Source: JAVZYK01 sp049699715 (lineage in GTDB: Archaea > Nanobdellota > Nanobdellia > Pacearchaeales > UBA284). Taken from it: DNA of 36,386 bases. Under the pieces are notes generated by a model. The model was given only the letters and a program-made list of their open reading frames with translations, was not told the origin of the DNA and did not search any database. The stretch is taken from contig JBNAVB010000008.1 in NCBI GenBank assembly GCA_049699715.1, positions 1-36,386 of the forward strand, in the 5' to 3' direction. Below are positions 15,182 through 23,913 of this stretch, piece after piece (positions within the stretch are counted from its first letter, which is position 1; each line of letters opens with the position of its first letter). The position numbers were made by a program, and so were the translations under genes.

Positions 15182-15238
15182 ATAAGTTATATTAACATAC
15201 CACAAAATTTAAAAATATGTTATTCTTACATAACTTAT
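15182..15238 (+). promoter_or_regulatory. Promoter with TATA box flanked by inverted repeats
   Basis: The arms ATAAGTTAT (15183-15191) and ATAACTTAT (15230-15238) are exact inverse complements, and inner blocks TTAACATA and TATGTTA continue the symmetry. The TATA-like AAATTTAAAAATAT lies between the arms near 15207-15217, and the start codon overlaps the right arm at 15237. A dimeric repressor bound here would cover the TATA box and the transcript start of a leaderless gene. The rest of the 154-bp gap is featureless A/T-rich sequence. Confidence 0.5.
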
Positions 15239-16490
15239 GAAAAAAGAACTTTTAGAAATTCAAAACGAATGGTGGTTTAGGGGTAAAGTCCCCAAAGAGC
15301 TTCTTAAACCTTACAAAAGGGAATTGTATTTTGAATTGTTAAGCTATCTAAAAAAAAGACAAATAATGGCTTTAACTGGTTTAAGGAGGGTGGGCAAAAC
15401 TACGCTGATGTATCAATTGATAGATTATTTATTAAAAATAGAAAGGCCTGAAAACATTTTTTATTTTTCATTCGATGACGCTATAACTGACTTAAATGAA
15501 TTATTTGAAACTTATCAAAAAATAAACAATATAGATTTTAGGAAAAAAAGAACATTTATTTTCTTTGACGAAATTCAAAAGTTAGAAAATTGGCAAAATC
15601 AGATTAAAAAATATTATGATTTGTATCCAAAAATAAAATTTATAATTAGCGGTTCTGAAAGTTTATTTATTTTAGCAAAATTGCGTGAAAGTCTTGCTGG
15701 TAGGCTTTATGAATTTTTCTTACCAACCTTGTCTTTTAAGGAGTTTTTAAATATTCAAGAAAAAGAGAAAATGATGACGGTGCAAAAAAAAGCCTTGTTT
15801 GAAAAATATATTGTTAGCGGAGGCTTTCCCGAGACAATTAATTTTAGCGAAAATGAAATAAGAAGATATGTTAAATCAGCTGTTATTGATAGGGTAGTTT
15901 TTAAAGATTTAATAAAAACCGCTTCGATTAAAGATGCAGACTTTTTACTAAAATTGATAGAAACATTTTGCTCAAACCCCGGGAGGTTCTTGGATTACAA
16001 TTCTTTAGCTCAACAATTTAATAGAACAAGACAGATAGTTAGCAGTTATACTTTCTGGTTGCGTGAGAGTTTTTTAATTAAACTTATTGGAAATTACAGA
16101 AAAGGCAGAATTGCAACTTTAAGAAAATTGAAAAAGGCCTATCCTTTTGATAACGCTTTAATTTTAGCATTTAATCCGACAATAAATGACCTTTTGTTAG
16201 GTAAGATGGTTGAAAATGCCGTCGTTAATGCCTTAAATGTGAGTTTTTTTTGGAAAAATCGGCATGAAGTTGACGTTGTTTATAAAGACTTGCCAATAGA
16301 AATAAAATATCAACCAAAGATAATATCTCAAGATTTAAAAGGAATAAGAGAATTTATGAAAAAATCTAAAGTTAAAAAGGGCATTGTTATAACAAAAGAA
16401 GAAGAAAAAGAACTTCGAGTTAGAGAAGGCAAAATAAAATTAATTCCCGCTTATGAATTTTTATATAATTTAGATAAATACAATAGATAA
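15237..16490 (+). CDS. AAA_14/DUF4143 ATPase with C-terminal nuclease-like fold
   Basis: This 417-aa protein has the layout of archaeal/bacterial AAA_14-DUF4143 ATPases. Walker A is GLRRVGKTTL (about 48-57), Walker B is FIFFDEIQKLE (about 107-117) and the sensor region is IISGSES. A winged-helix segment follows (DYNSLAQQFNRTRQIVSSYTFWL). The last third ends with ENAVVNAL, then HEVDVVYKDLPIEIKY, the spaced E, D and ExK residues of a PD-(D/E)XK-like core. These proteins are common and mobile, and their function is not well established. The start codon sits within the right arm of a palindrome. Its A/T-rich codon use differs from the neighbouring operon, consistent with acquisition. Confidence 0.85.
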   Translation: MKKELLEIQNEWWFRGKVPKELLKPYKRELYFELLSYLKKRQIMALTGLRRVGKTTLMYQLIDYLLKIERPENIFYFSFDDAITDLNELFETYQKINNIDFRKKRTFIFFDEIQKLENWQNQIKKYYDLYPKIKFIISGSESLFILAKLRESLAGRLYEFFLPTLSFKEFLNIQEKEKMMTVQKKALFEKYIVSGGFPETINFSENEIRRYVKSAVIDRVVFKDLIKTASIKDADFLLKLIETFCSNPGRFLDYNSLAQQFNRTRQIVSSYTFWLRESFLIKLIGNYRKGRIATLRKLKKAYPFDNALILAFNPTINDLLLGKMVENAVVNALNVSFFWKNRHEVDVVYKDLPIEIKYQPKIISQDLKGIREFMKKSKVKKGIVITKEEEKELRVREGKIKLIPAYEFLYNLDKYNR

Positions 16491-16660
16491 TCTGGTTTTT
16501 AGTTGACAAAAGAGGCTATATTGAATGTTGTATTGAAGATAGCGTGTATAAGGTAGAAGATTCTTATAGTGAAAAAATAAGTCTGATAAGAATAGACAAA
16601 GAAATTAAAAGCCATGAACTAAAAACAGTTAAGAAATATAAAAAAAGTAAGAAAACATAA
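16487..16660 (+). pseudogene. 5'-truncated gene tail, family unknown
   Basis: A frame is open from just after a TAG at 16484 to TAA at 16658-16660 and reads plausible protein (LVDKRGYIECCIEDSVYKVED, then ISLIRIDKEIKSHELK and a lysine-rich end). It has no ATG; the first usable start (GTG, 16544) would leave under 40 codons. It overlaps the ATPase stop by four bases. I read it as the remnant of a gene whose 5' part was lost, perhaps when the ATPase gene arrived. No family recognised. Confidence 0.35.
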
Positions 16661-16734
16661 AATTTTATAAAGCTGAAAATCCTTGAAAGTTAAGGAAAAA
16701 AGAAGGGAAAAATAATAAGAATGAAAAAGGAAAA

Positions 16735-19700
16735 ATGATGAGAAGAGGAAAAAAAGCGGGTTTTTGTCTGATAATTATAGCTTTGTTTATCGCAATATTT
16801 CTTTTTGGGGATGTGAAGGCTGGAGCTGCTTGCACTAATCCTAATAGATGTAGTGGGGGATGGTGTGATGGTAGCTATTGTGCATCTTATGGGACAAATT
16901 GTAACTGTTACAAAAATGGAGGGTGCCAACTTACTGATCAACCAGTCTCTTATGAAAGACACTGTTATAGTGGCACACAATATTATTATCAAGGCTGTGC
17001 AGATAATCAACATCCAGGAGGAAAATGGGGGCCTTATGCCTGCCCTTCTAATATGTACTGCGCAGAACCAAATGGACAATGTGTTTCAACTCCACCGCCT
17101 TGTGTAATTAATTCAATAACTGTAACACCGCAATGCGGAGGCAATCATTGTTCTAAAGACGAGAGCATTAAGATAGATATTACTTATTCTGGCACTTGTC
17201 CTGCAACTTCTTACATTCAGGTTGATGCTATGGATAAGAATGCGGAGCATTGTTTTATCCGATACCAAGGGGGTAATATTCAAGGTATGGAGACAACTTG
17301 CACGAGCTCGCCTTGCACTGGAACATGGATAATTCCTTCGATTCCGGCAGAATGCAAAGGAAAAACAATGTATGCTTATGCTATTGGTTTATATAACAAT
17401 CCGAATTATCATCCAAGTAATTATGTTACTGGTAAACAAAATTATACTTTTCCCGGATTTGGGAGTTTTGATTTTGAAGAATATACTTGTAACTCTTGCA
17501 CAGATTGTTCTCAAAAATTGAATAGTGCTCCTCCCGGCTCAATTGTTAAATTAAGTCAAAACATAGATGGCAGCATGCTAGGTGCTGGCGTTTGTATTGA
17601 CTGGAATTATGGATCTAATGTAACTTTCGATTGCCAAGGTTACAGCATCTCTGGCGAAGCTGATGATGCTGGGATTTCAATCGTCACTGATGGCAATTCA
17701 ACAGTTAAAAATTGTAGTATTACTAATTTTGGAAGAGGCATCCATGTGTGGACTCAAAATACAACTTTAGATAATAACTTTATTTGTAACAATCAAGATT
17801 ATGACATTTATAATGGCACTGGCACAACTGGGAGCAAAGGAGTTAACAATACCTGTGACAAAAACGACGGATGGAATGATCAAGGAAACCAAGGATGTAC
17901 TTATCAATGTGCCGCGCCTCCTACAGAATGTCAAATTACGGGCGCGATTATAAAGCATTATTGTGGCACTGATGGTTGCAGTGCTGGCGAGAGCATAGCC
18001 ATGAACATAACAGTCGAGAATATGACTAAATGCGATGCTCTGAATGTTAACGAGATGAAGATGTATGTCACAACAGCTAGCGCACAGCAAGATGGCTGTA
18101 ATGTTAACATGATTAACTCGACTCAAATTCATAGAAATACAGCAACTAACACTTATTATGCGAATTGGACAGTAGAGATTCCTCCTGGCCTTAGCTGTGA
18201 AGGAAGAACAGTTTATGCTAAAGTCGCAAGTCTTCACAATGCAAGCGGGGTTATTGCCACTAAGAGCGGCGAAGAGCCTAATTGGTTCGGTAATTTCACT
18301 TTTGCTCAAGCGCTACAACAATATAATCTTTCTGTTGATACATGCGGGGAGTATTCTCCTTATAATGGGAGCTGTGAGAATTTGAGTGTTAAAGGAAATA
18401 TAACTGTTAATGGAAGTTTGTGGGGAACTGCGCCGCAATCTAAGATGAAAGATGCAGGAATTTATAATATCTCGTTTGGTTTATTAGCTGGATGGTACAA
18501 ACCTGGTGACATACTCGTGAATTTAACACAAAATACTTCTGTGCTTGGGATTTATACAAAAACTTCAATTAATTATACTTTAGTTATTGTTAGAGCAAAG
18601 AACGAGACAGGGCATTATATTGGCGCGACAATTGACTTGTATAAAGGAAATCAAAGAGTCAATGAAAGCACTAACGAAGTAAGTTACAATTACACTGGAA
18701 CTTATCCTGTGAATTTCACTGCAGAGTTTGGGGATGTTTCTGGTTATATTACTCCTGAAAATTTAACATTCACTATTCATGGCAATGGAACTTATAGGTT
18801 TGAGGTAATATATAAAAAAGGTGTGGCAGTGTTGCCTTGTAGCATAACAAATGCAAGTATTGTGCCTTATTGCGGCACTGATGGTGTTTGCAATGAGACA
18901 GTTGATAAAATCGGGCTTAATATTACAGTTGAAAACATAAATAATTGTAAAAATGTTAACAAAATAGAGATTGATGCAAGCTCAAGTTATGTACCCTATG
19001 GAGGGGGCCGGGGCCTTAGGCTTGATACTCCTTCAGAGTGTAATGTTATTATGAGCAATAGCACACCCATCCAAATTCAAGGCAACGGGTTTATTGCTAA
19101 TTGGAGTGTAAGTGTTAGTTCAGGGTGCCTGGGCAAGACAGTTTATGCTAACAAAGCAAAAGTCTACAATGGCACGAATAATAAGATTGGCGAGAAATCA
19201 GGGGAGTTCGGCTCATTCCGGTTCGCCAACCAAATTGGAGGATGTTATTGTGTCTATCTTGGTCAACAGGTTAATTGTAATAATTGTATTAGTGGAACAT
19301 CTTATTACTGTAACGGAACTGGGCAAATAATTCCTAAATGCAGCCAGTGCAATAATTGTCCTTCTGGAACGACATGCACTGGCGAGATATGTACTACAGG
19401 ACAGTCCCAAGTTGGTTATTGCCATACACCTCAAGCGAACCAGAGCGCCAGCAATTGTCATGATGTCTCGACTGCTTTCTGCTTTTGGGACAAACCAAGA
19501 ATGTTGAGAGGCTCTTATTGTGAAGCCTGCTTTGCTGTAAATGGAATTCCTCAGACATGCTTTGATTATAAGAATGAAACTGCTTGTGTCTTTGGAGCGA
19601 GCGGATTAGATGATAGATGTGGGGTTGGGCCTGCGTGCTTGAATGTTACTGGCGATCCTATCCAAGGAGCGACAAACTGTAGGTGTAACTGGAATGGTTT

Positions 19701-20013
19701 TAATTGCACTTTGGATTATACAATTGAGCAAGAGCCCGGACAACATTGTAATCTTAATGTAATTTATGGCGGGTGTGGTACTGGGACATGTGGTGAAGGC
19801 AAAAGAGATGTGACTTATGATTATAGCAATCAAACAGGCTATACTGACTGCACTGCAACAGACACAACTTCGTGTCAGCCATGCGGCCTTGTTTTCCGGC
19901 CATTACCATTCTTCGAATGGTGGAATGTCTTGGTTGCAGTTGGAGTGTTGATTGTAATCTATACTTTTGTGCTTAGAAAAAATCATGCACTTGGGAGACT
20001 TAGGAGCGCTTAG
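16735..20013 (+). CDS. Giant exported cysteine-rich repeat protein with C-terminal membrane anchor
   Basis: The 1092-aa protein has a signal sequence (basic MMRRGKK, then GFCLIIIALFIAIFLFG, probable cleavage after VKAGA), a long cysteine- and glycosylation-sequon-rich ectodomain, and one membrane helix near 1062-1082 followed by a short basic tail. Three homologous modules start near residues 123, 399 and 702, each with a Cys-x-I-x(8)-C-G start (HYCGTDGC, PYCGTDGVC) and a later NITVEN strand, suggesting Ig-like repeats. Around 290-385 the FDCQGYSISG...NSTVKNCSI spacing resembles a right-handed beta-helix. The C-terminal third has many CxxC-type pairs. Probably an S-layer-associated or adhesion protein; no enzyme motif seen. 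ATG 16735 and the adjacent ATG 16738 are both possible starts. Confidence 0.75.
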   Translation: MMRRGKKAGFCLIIIALFIAIFLFGDVKAGAACTNPNRCSGGWCDGSYCASYGTNCNCYKNGGCQLTDQPVSYERHCYSGTQYYYQGCADNQHPGGKWGPYACPSNMYCAEPNGQCVSTPPPCVINSITVTPQCGGNHCSKDESIKIDITYSGTCPATSYIQVDAMDKNAEHCFIRYQGGNIQGMETTCTSSPCTGTWIIPSIPAECKGKTMYAYAIGLYNNPNYHPSNYVTGKQNYTFPGFGSFDFEEYTCNSCTDCSQKLNSAPPGSIVKLSQNIDGSMLGAGVCIDWNYGSNVTFDCQGYSISGEADDAGISIVTDGNSTVKNCSITNFGRGIHVWTQNTTLDNNFICNNQDYDIYNGTGTTGSKGVNNTCDKNDGWNDQGNQGCTYQCAAPPTECQITGAIIKHYCGTDGCSAGESIAMNITVENMTKCDALNVNEMKMYVTTASAQQDGCNVNMINSTQIHRNTATNTYYANWTVEIPPGLSCEGRTVYAKVASLHNASGVIATKSGEEPNWFGNFTFAQALQQYNLSVDTCGEYSPYNGSCENLSVKGNITVNGSLWGTAPQSKMKDAGIYNISFGLLAGWYKPGDILVNLTQNTSVLGIYTKTSINYTLVIVRAKNETGHYIGATIDLYKGNQRVNESTNEVSYNYTGTYPVNFTAEFGDVSGYITPENLTFTIHGNGTYRFEVIYKKGVAVLPCSITNASIVPYCGTDGVCNETVDKIGLNITVENINNCKNVNKIEIDASSSYVPYGGGRGLRLDTPSECNVIMSNSTPIQIQGNGFIANWSVSVSSGCLGKTVYANKAKVYNGTNNKIGEKSGEFGSFRFANQIGGCYCVYLGQQVNCNNCISGTSYYCNGTGQIIPKCSQCNNCPSGTTCTGEICTTGQSQVGYCHTPQANQSASNCHDVSTAFCFWDKPRMLRGSYCEACFAVNGIPQTCFDYKNETACVFGASGLDDRCGVGPACLNVTGDPIQGATNCRCNWNGFNCTLDYTIEQEPGQHCNLNVIYGGCGTGTCGEGKRDVTYDYSNQTGYTDCTATDTTSCQPCGLVFRPLPFFEWWNVLVAVGVLIVIYTFVLRKNHALGRLRSA

Positions 20014-20028
20014 GAACGCTTAGAAAAA
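19999..20028 (+). repeat. 10-bp tandem repeat across the stop codon of the 1092-aa gene
   Basis: CTTAGGAGCG, CTTAGGAACG and CTTAGAAAAA follow one another from 19999. The stop codon is the TAG at 20011-20013 in the second unit. The first two units differ at one base; the third diverges in its second half. Confidence 0.75.
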
Positions 20029-20071
20029 TTAAAAAATTCAAAGAAAGTTTAGAAAAAAAATTTGACTGAGT

Positions 20072-20194
20072 AAAAAGAAGAAAAGGTAGAAGAAGAAAAA
20101 AAGAAAAGAGGAGGAAAAGAGAAGGAAAAGGCGAAATAAGGGGGAGGTAAGAGAAAGAAAAGAGGGAGAGGAAAGAAAAGAGGAAAGAGAAAGA
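20072..20194 (+). other. Polypurine tract upstream of the HepT/MntA operon
   Basis: Of the 123 bases, all but four are A or G on the plus strand, with uninterrupted purine runs of 44 (20088-20131) and 46 (20149-20194). There is no gene in the 194-bp gap (20014-20207), and the tract does not translate into a plausible protein. Such a run could form triplex or parallel structures or act as an A/G-rich mRNA leader with many Shine-Dalgarno-like GGAGG sites. No clear TATA box lies close to the next start. Confidence 0.85.
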
Positions 20195-20207
20195 TGAATA
20201 AAGAAAA

Positions 20208-20636
20208 ATGAATGAGGAAATGAATGAAAAAAGGAAAAATAGGTATCGAGAGAAATTGATTTATGCTACCTTAAGTTTAGAAAGAACTGAAGAATGGCTT
20301 ACAGAATTTGAAAAAACAAAGAAAGAAAAAGATTTATTCGCAGCTTACAAGGCCTTTCAAGAGCTCGTAGAAGTTTTGACTGATATAATTGCTATGTTTT
20401 TAAAAGATAATAACCTTATTGTAAAGGATGATTATACTAATATCTATACATTAAAAGATAAAAAATTTATAACAGAACAAGAGACTAAGATACTAATAGA
20501 GGCAAATGGATTAAGAAATAGAATTGTACATAAATATAATAGTATTGATATCGAAACTTTTGTGGAATCAGCGAAAAATTCCTTAAAATATTTAAATGAT
20601 TTAATCAAAAAATTTGAAAAATGGCAAACAAAGTAA
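20208..20636 (+). CDS. hepT: HepT-like HEPN ribonuclease toxin (type VII TA)
   Basis: The 142-aa protein is mostly helical and has the HEPN signature Rx4HxY as R103-N-R-I-V-H108-K-Y110, the catalytic motif of HepT toxins that cleave RNA. In studied pairs the partner nucleotidyltransferase adds AMP groups to the tyrosine of this motif and silences the toxin; the tyrosine is present. The gene overlaps the nucleotidyltransferase gene by 16 bp, the usual two-gene arrangement. The N terminus starts with a duplicated MNEE-MNEK from a 12-bp tandem repeat. A mini-frame MNKEK-stop (20194-20211) overlaps the ATG. A/T-rich codon use suggests recent transfer. Confidence 0.85.
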   Translation: MNEEMNEKRKNRYREKLIYATLSLERTEEWLTEFEKTKKEKDLFAAYKAFQELVEVLTDIIAMFLKDNNLIVKDDYTNIYTLKDKKFITEQETKILIEANGLRNRIVHKYNSIDIETFVESAKNSLKYLNDLIKKFEKWQTK

Positions 20637-21025
20637 AAAGAAAAGAAAAGAAAGCTGTAGAAGAGTTAATAAAAGAAATAAAAAGAGAATTTTCAAAATT
20701 CAAGAAAGAAATGCTTGCTTTAATTCTTTATGGTTCTTTTGCTTGTGGCTTAGAGACCATAAAAAGTGATATAGACATTTGTGTTATTGCTGGCTCAAAA
20801 GAAAAAGCAAAAGAACTTTACAAAAAAACTTTAGAAATTTCAGCCAAAAAGCCAAACTATGATATACATTTTTTTGAACTAATGCCTTTACACGCACAAA
20901 TAGAAGTAATTGAAAGCGGCAAAATTATTTATGTTAAAAGTATTTCAGAACTTAATTATTATTTTTATTTTTATCGCAAGTTATGGCAAGATCAAGCAAT
21001 TCATAGAATTAAAATAGTAACATAA
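20621..21025 (+). CDS. mntA: MntA-like minimal nucleotidyltransferase antitoxin
   Basis: The 134-aa protein has the polymerase-beta nucleotidyltransferase motif GSx10DxD: G38-S39...D50-I-D52 within LYGSFACGLETIKSDIDICV. The third acidic residue probably lies in YDIHFFEL (about 80-87). Such proteins pair with HEPN toxins and inactivate them by AMP transfer. It overlaps hepT by 16 bp, giving stoichiometric, coupled expression. It ends in a basic helix (QAIHRIKIVT) and is followed by 27 bp and the start of the 937-aa surface protein gene. Confidence 0.87.
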   Translation: MANKVKRKEKKAVEELIKEIKREFSKFKKEMLALILYGSFACGLETIKSDIDICVIAGSKEKAKELYKKTLEISAKKPNYDIHFFELMPLHAQIEVIESGKIIYVKSISELNYYFYFYRKLWQDQAIHRIKIVT

Positions 21026-21052
21026 AATTGATGATTAAAAAAAGAAGGGAAA

Positions 21053-23866
21053 ATGATGAAAAGAGGAAAAAAAGAAGAGAGGGAGAAGAAAGAAATGAGA
21101 ATAAGAAATATGATGACAAGTGTGATGATAAGTGCAGCAGTAGTGCTTGCAGTTTTTATTTTATTGTTTTTATTTAGATCTGTTGATGCGGCAATTATCG
21201 GAGGGAATCCATTTTTTAATTTATCACAAACAGGATTTGGGCCAGGACAAGTGCTTGAAGGCATGTTGAATTTCTCGTTGACTAATGAGCCCGGAAACAC
21301 GCTTGTAAGAGCAACAATAAATCCAGGAGCTCTGGCAAAAAATATGACATTGCTCGAGTTTTTGAGAGCAGCTGGAGCGAGCTTTAGTTGCTCGCCAACT
21401 GATTGTAATATTACTTACACTCCTAGCGCGCCAGCTGGGGCAAAAACAATGAATTTGCAACCAGGACAAGAAGCGTATTATGGTTTGGTTGCTACTGGCG
21501 CAAATGTTCAAATAGCCAATATAAGTTTTGAGATGGAAGGCTCGAGTAATGCAGCAGCTGTATGTTATGAAACGCCATTCAAGTTTGATTTGTTGAATGA
21601 TGGCTTGATTGAATTTGAATACAAAGGCATAACTGATTCTTGGTGTGCTGTGCATGCTAGTGAGTGTTTTGATATTACAGCTGCTAATCAATTCGGCTCG
21701 ATTGAGACAACTCCTGCATGTCAGAAAATATGGCTGAACAAAACAGGGGCAGTTAGTGTTTCTGTTTTGCTTTCTCGAGTTGGAGATGCTAACAACGACG
21801 AGATTGAGCTGCTTATTTATGACTTGAATGGTTTGATAAAAGGGAGTTGCAGCTTTGATGGATGGGAAGTCGCTGAAACTTTTAGCTCCAAGGGTTGCAT
21901 TGTAGGCTTGGATGAAGCAGGTGAGCAGACTAATTTTTACATCGACAAAGCAGGTTATTATTTTGTGTGCGCAAGAAAAAGTTCTGGCGCAGCTGCACAA
22001 TATTTAATTAAGAAAGAAGCCCAGGGCGAAATTTGTGGTTTTTATAATAACCCTCCTTCTTCTGTTTTCACAGAGGATTATGCTATCTCCGTGGCAGAGG
22101 CCAAATTTTCGCCTTTCAGTGATATTGTTTATTTTAACGAAACCACTGCGATAGGCAATATTGATCTTAAAACTTATATCCAGAATTATATTCAAACTAA
22201 ATACAACAACAATTGCAGTGGCAGTGGCAATGGCTGTATCATCCCTATGAAGTTTATCTCTTTGGCTAATCAGCAAGTAACTTTAAGGAATTTGCAATTC
22301 AAGTATTATCCCCAGCCTGGCGCGACGCCTACAACCGACCCTTCCTTCTATAATTTGAGTGTCGTGCAGCCTTTACTCAACATGTCAATGACCGTGTTAC
22401 CTTTCTCTGCGATGAATATGACAGCGCCAATGCAACAAGGACAATATTGCACTGTGAATGTTTGGCTAGGGCCCTTGAGTGCATCAAGACAGTTCAGAAT
22501 AGAGGCAGTGCCTAATGTAATAAATGTCTTTCCTCAGGCTGTGATTCCTAATCAAGCTACAGTGTTCAGAGCTGTTGCTAGCGCACCAGCAGGAAGGCAA
22601 ATTGTTTCATACATTTGGAACTGGGGGGATGGCTCTGAAACAACAACTACTGAAGCAAATGCTTCGCATACTTATTCTTTAGGAACTTACACTTTGACTG
22701 TCAAAGCAGTTGACAATGCAAGTATGGTTGGTTCTAAGAGTTTCATTATTACGAGTAACATAACTAAAGAACTCTTGAATAGCACAATAAACACCCTTAT
22801 TGTTAGAATCAATGCAATTAGCTCACAATATAATGCCCTAGACTCTTGGTATCGTGACCTGATTGGATTAAACTTGACAGCAATTAATGCGACGTTACAC
22901 TCTTACAAATCACAATTACCAACAGCAACACACTCTCAACTCGCTACAATGAAACAAGATATTGATTCGATGGGGGTGCCTTTAAATATCACAGACTCAA
23001 TAAGATTAATGGAATCGCTATATTATCCTAACCTTGAAAATATTAATCCGCAATATATTGAAACTGTGGCTGGGTCCACTTATGACTCGAACCTGGAAGA
23101 GCAATATAAAAATGCAATAGTGTTATGGCAACAAGATAATTTAGATTTGAAAATTAGCGGCCAGATTAAAACTTTAGTTTATGAAACAACGAGCGAGGAT
23201 AAAGTTAGTATTGTCAACATTCGTTTAGATCCTTTAGGTTCGAGCCTTAGCAAAGTCTATGTTATTTTTTCATTGCCTTCAGGAACAAATTACAATAGTG
23301 TAAGAGTTAGGCAAGGCAATTTTGATGTCCATGACTTGAGCGATGCTATTGGCTTCGAGTTTAGTGACTTAAGCTCGAGTGAAACCCTAAGTCTCGCATT
23401 ACCTGGCGGGCATGATTTTTCGTCACTAATGTTTTATGCATCGCCAAGACTTGAAGATTTAGGAATCTCGGGAGGTGGAATTATTCCTGGCAAGGAAAAA
23501 GGAGCGCCTATTGGCTTAGCAATATTTTTTATAATTTTGATTCTATTAATTGTGGCTGCGGTGTTGTGGTTCTTTTGGCGCGGCTACTCGGAAAAACTTG
23601 AGAAAAAACTGTTCAAGAATAAAGCTGACTTGTACAATATAATGAGTTTTATAACAAACGCGGAAGCCAAGGGAGCGAAGAAAGAAGAGATTAACGAGCA
23701 ACTGTTGAAAGCAGGCTGGAAAAAAGAGCAAATATCTTATGCATGGAAGAAATTAAAAAAACAAGAGAGCGAGGAAAAAAAGAAAGCAGCGAGATTACAG
23801 AAACAGCAAGCTAAAGCTTTTGGCAGTGTCACGAGCTCTACGAGCCCTTATTCTATGTACAGATAA
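21053..23866 (+). CDS. Large exported PKD-domain protein with cytoplasmic helical tail
   Basis: The 937-aa protein has a basic N terminus and one hydrophobic segment (about 21-43, signal anchor or signal peptide), a long ectodomain with many sequons, and a PKD domain near 496-572 (IVSYIWNWGDGSETTT...HTYSLGTYTLTVKAVD). A helical, coiled-coil-like region follows (LLNSTINTLIVRINAISSQY). A second membrane helix (about 820-842) leads to a cytoplasmic part whose AKKEEINEQLLKAGWKKEQISYAW resembles a small UBA-like helical unit, then a Lys/Gln-rich end. PKD domains mediate surface interactions. In-frame ATGs at 21095 (MRIRN) and 21110 are alternative starts; 21053 shares its leader with the 16735 gene. 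Confidence 0.75.
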   Translation: MMKRGKKEEREKKEMRIRNMMTSVMISAAVVLAVFILLFLFRSVDAAIIGGNPFFNLSQTGFGPGQVLEGMLNFSLTNEPGNTLVRATINPGALAKNMTLLEFLRAAGASFSCSPTDCNITYTPSAPAGAKTMNLQPGQEAYYGLVATGANVQIANISFEMEGSSNAAAVCYETPFKFDLLNDGLIEFEYKGITDSWCAVHASECFDITAANQFGSIETTPACQKIWLNKTGAVSVSVLLSRVGDANNDEIELLIYDLNGLIKGSCSFDGWEVAETFSSKGCIVGLDEAGEQTNFYIDKAGYYFVCARKSSGAAAQYLIKKEAQGEICGFYNNPPSSVFTEDYAISVAEAKFSPFSDIVYFNETTAIGNIDLKTYIQNYIQTKYNNNCSGSGNGCIIPMKFISLANQQVTLRNLQFKYYPQPGATPTTDPSFYNLSVVQPLLNMSMTVLPFSAMNMTAPMQQGQYCTVNVWLGPLSASRQFRIEAVPNVINVFPQAVIPNQATVFRAVASAPAGRQIVSYIWNWGDGSETTTTEANASHTYSLGTYTLTVKAVDNASMVGSKSFIITSNITKELLNSTINTLIVRINAISSQYNALDSWYRDLIGLNLTAINATLHSYKSQLPTATHSQLATMKQDIDSMGVPLNITDSIRLMESLYYPNLENINPQYIETVAGSTYDSNLEEQYKNAIVLWQQDNLDLKISGQIKTLVYETTSEDKVSIVNIRLDPLGSSLSKVYVIFSLPSGTNYNSVRVRQGNFDVHDLSDAIGFEFSDLSSSETLSLALPGGHDFSSLMFYASPRLEDLGISGGGIIPGKEKGAPIGLAIFFIILILLIVAAVLWFFWRGYSEKLEKKLFKNKADLYNIMSFITNAEAKGAKKEEINEQLLKAGWKKEQISYAWKKLKKQESEEKKKAARLQKQQAKAFGSVTSSTSPYSMYR

Positions 23867-23913
23867 AATTATAGTGGATAAAAAGAGAATTCTGAAAAAT
23901 CTTGCTTATCAAA

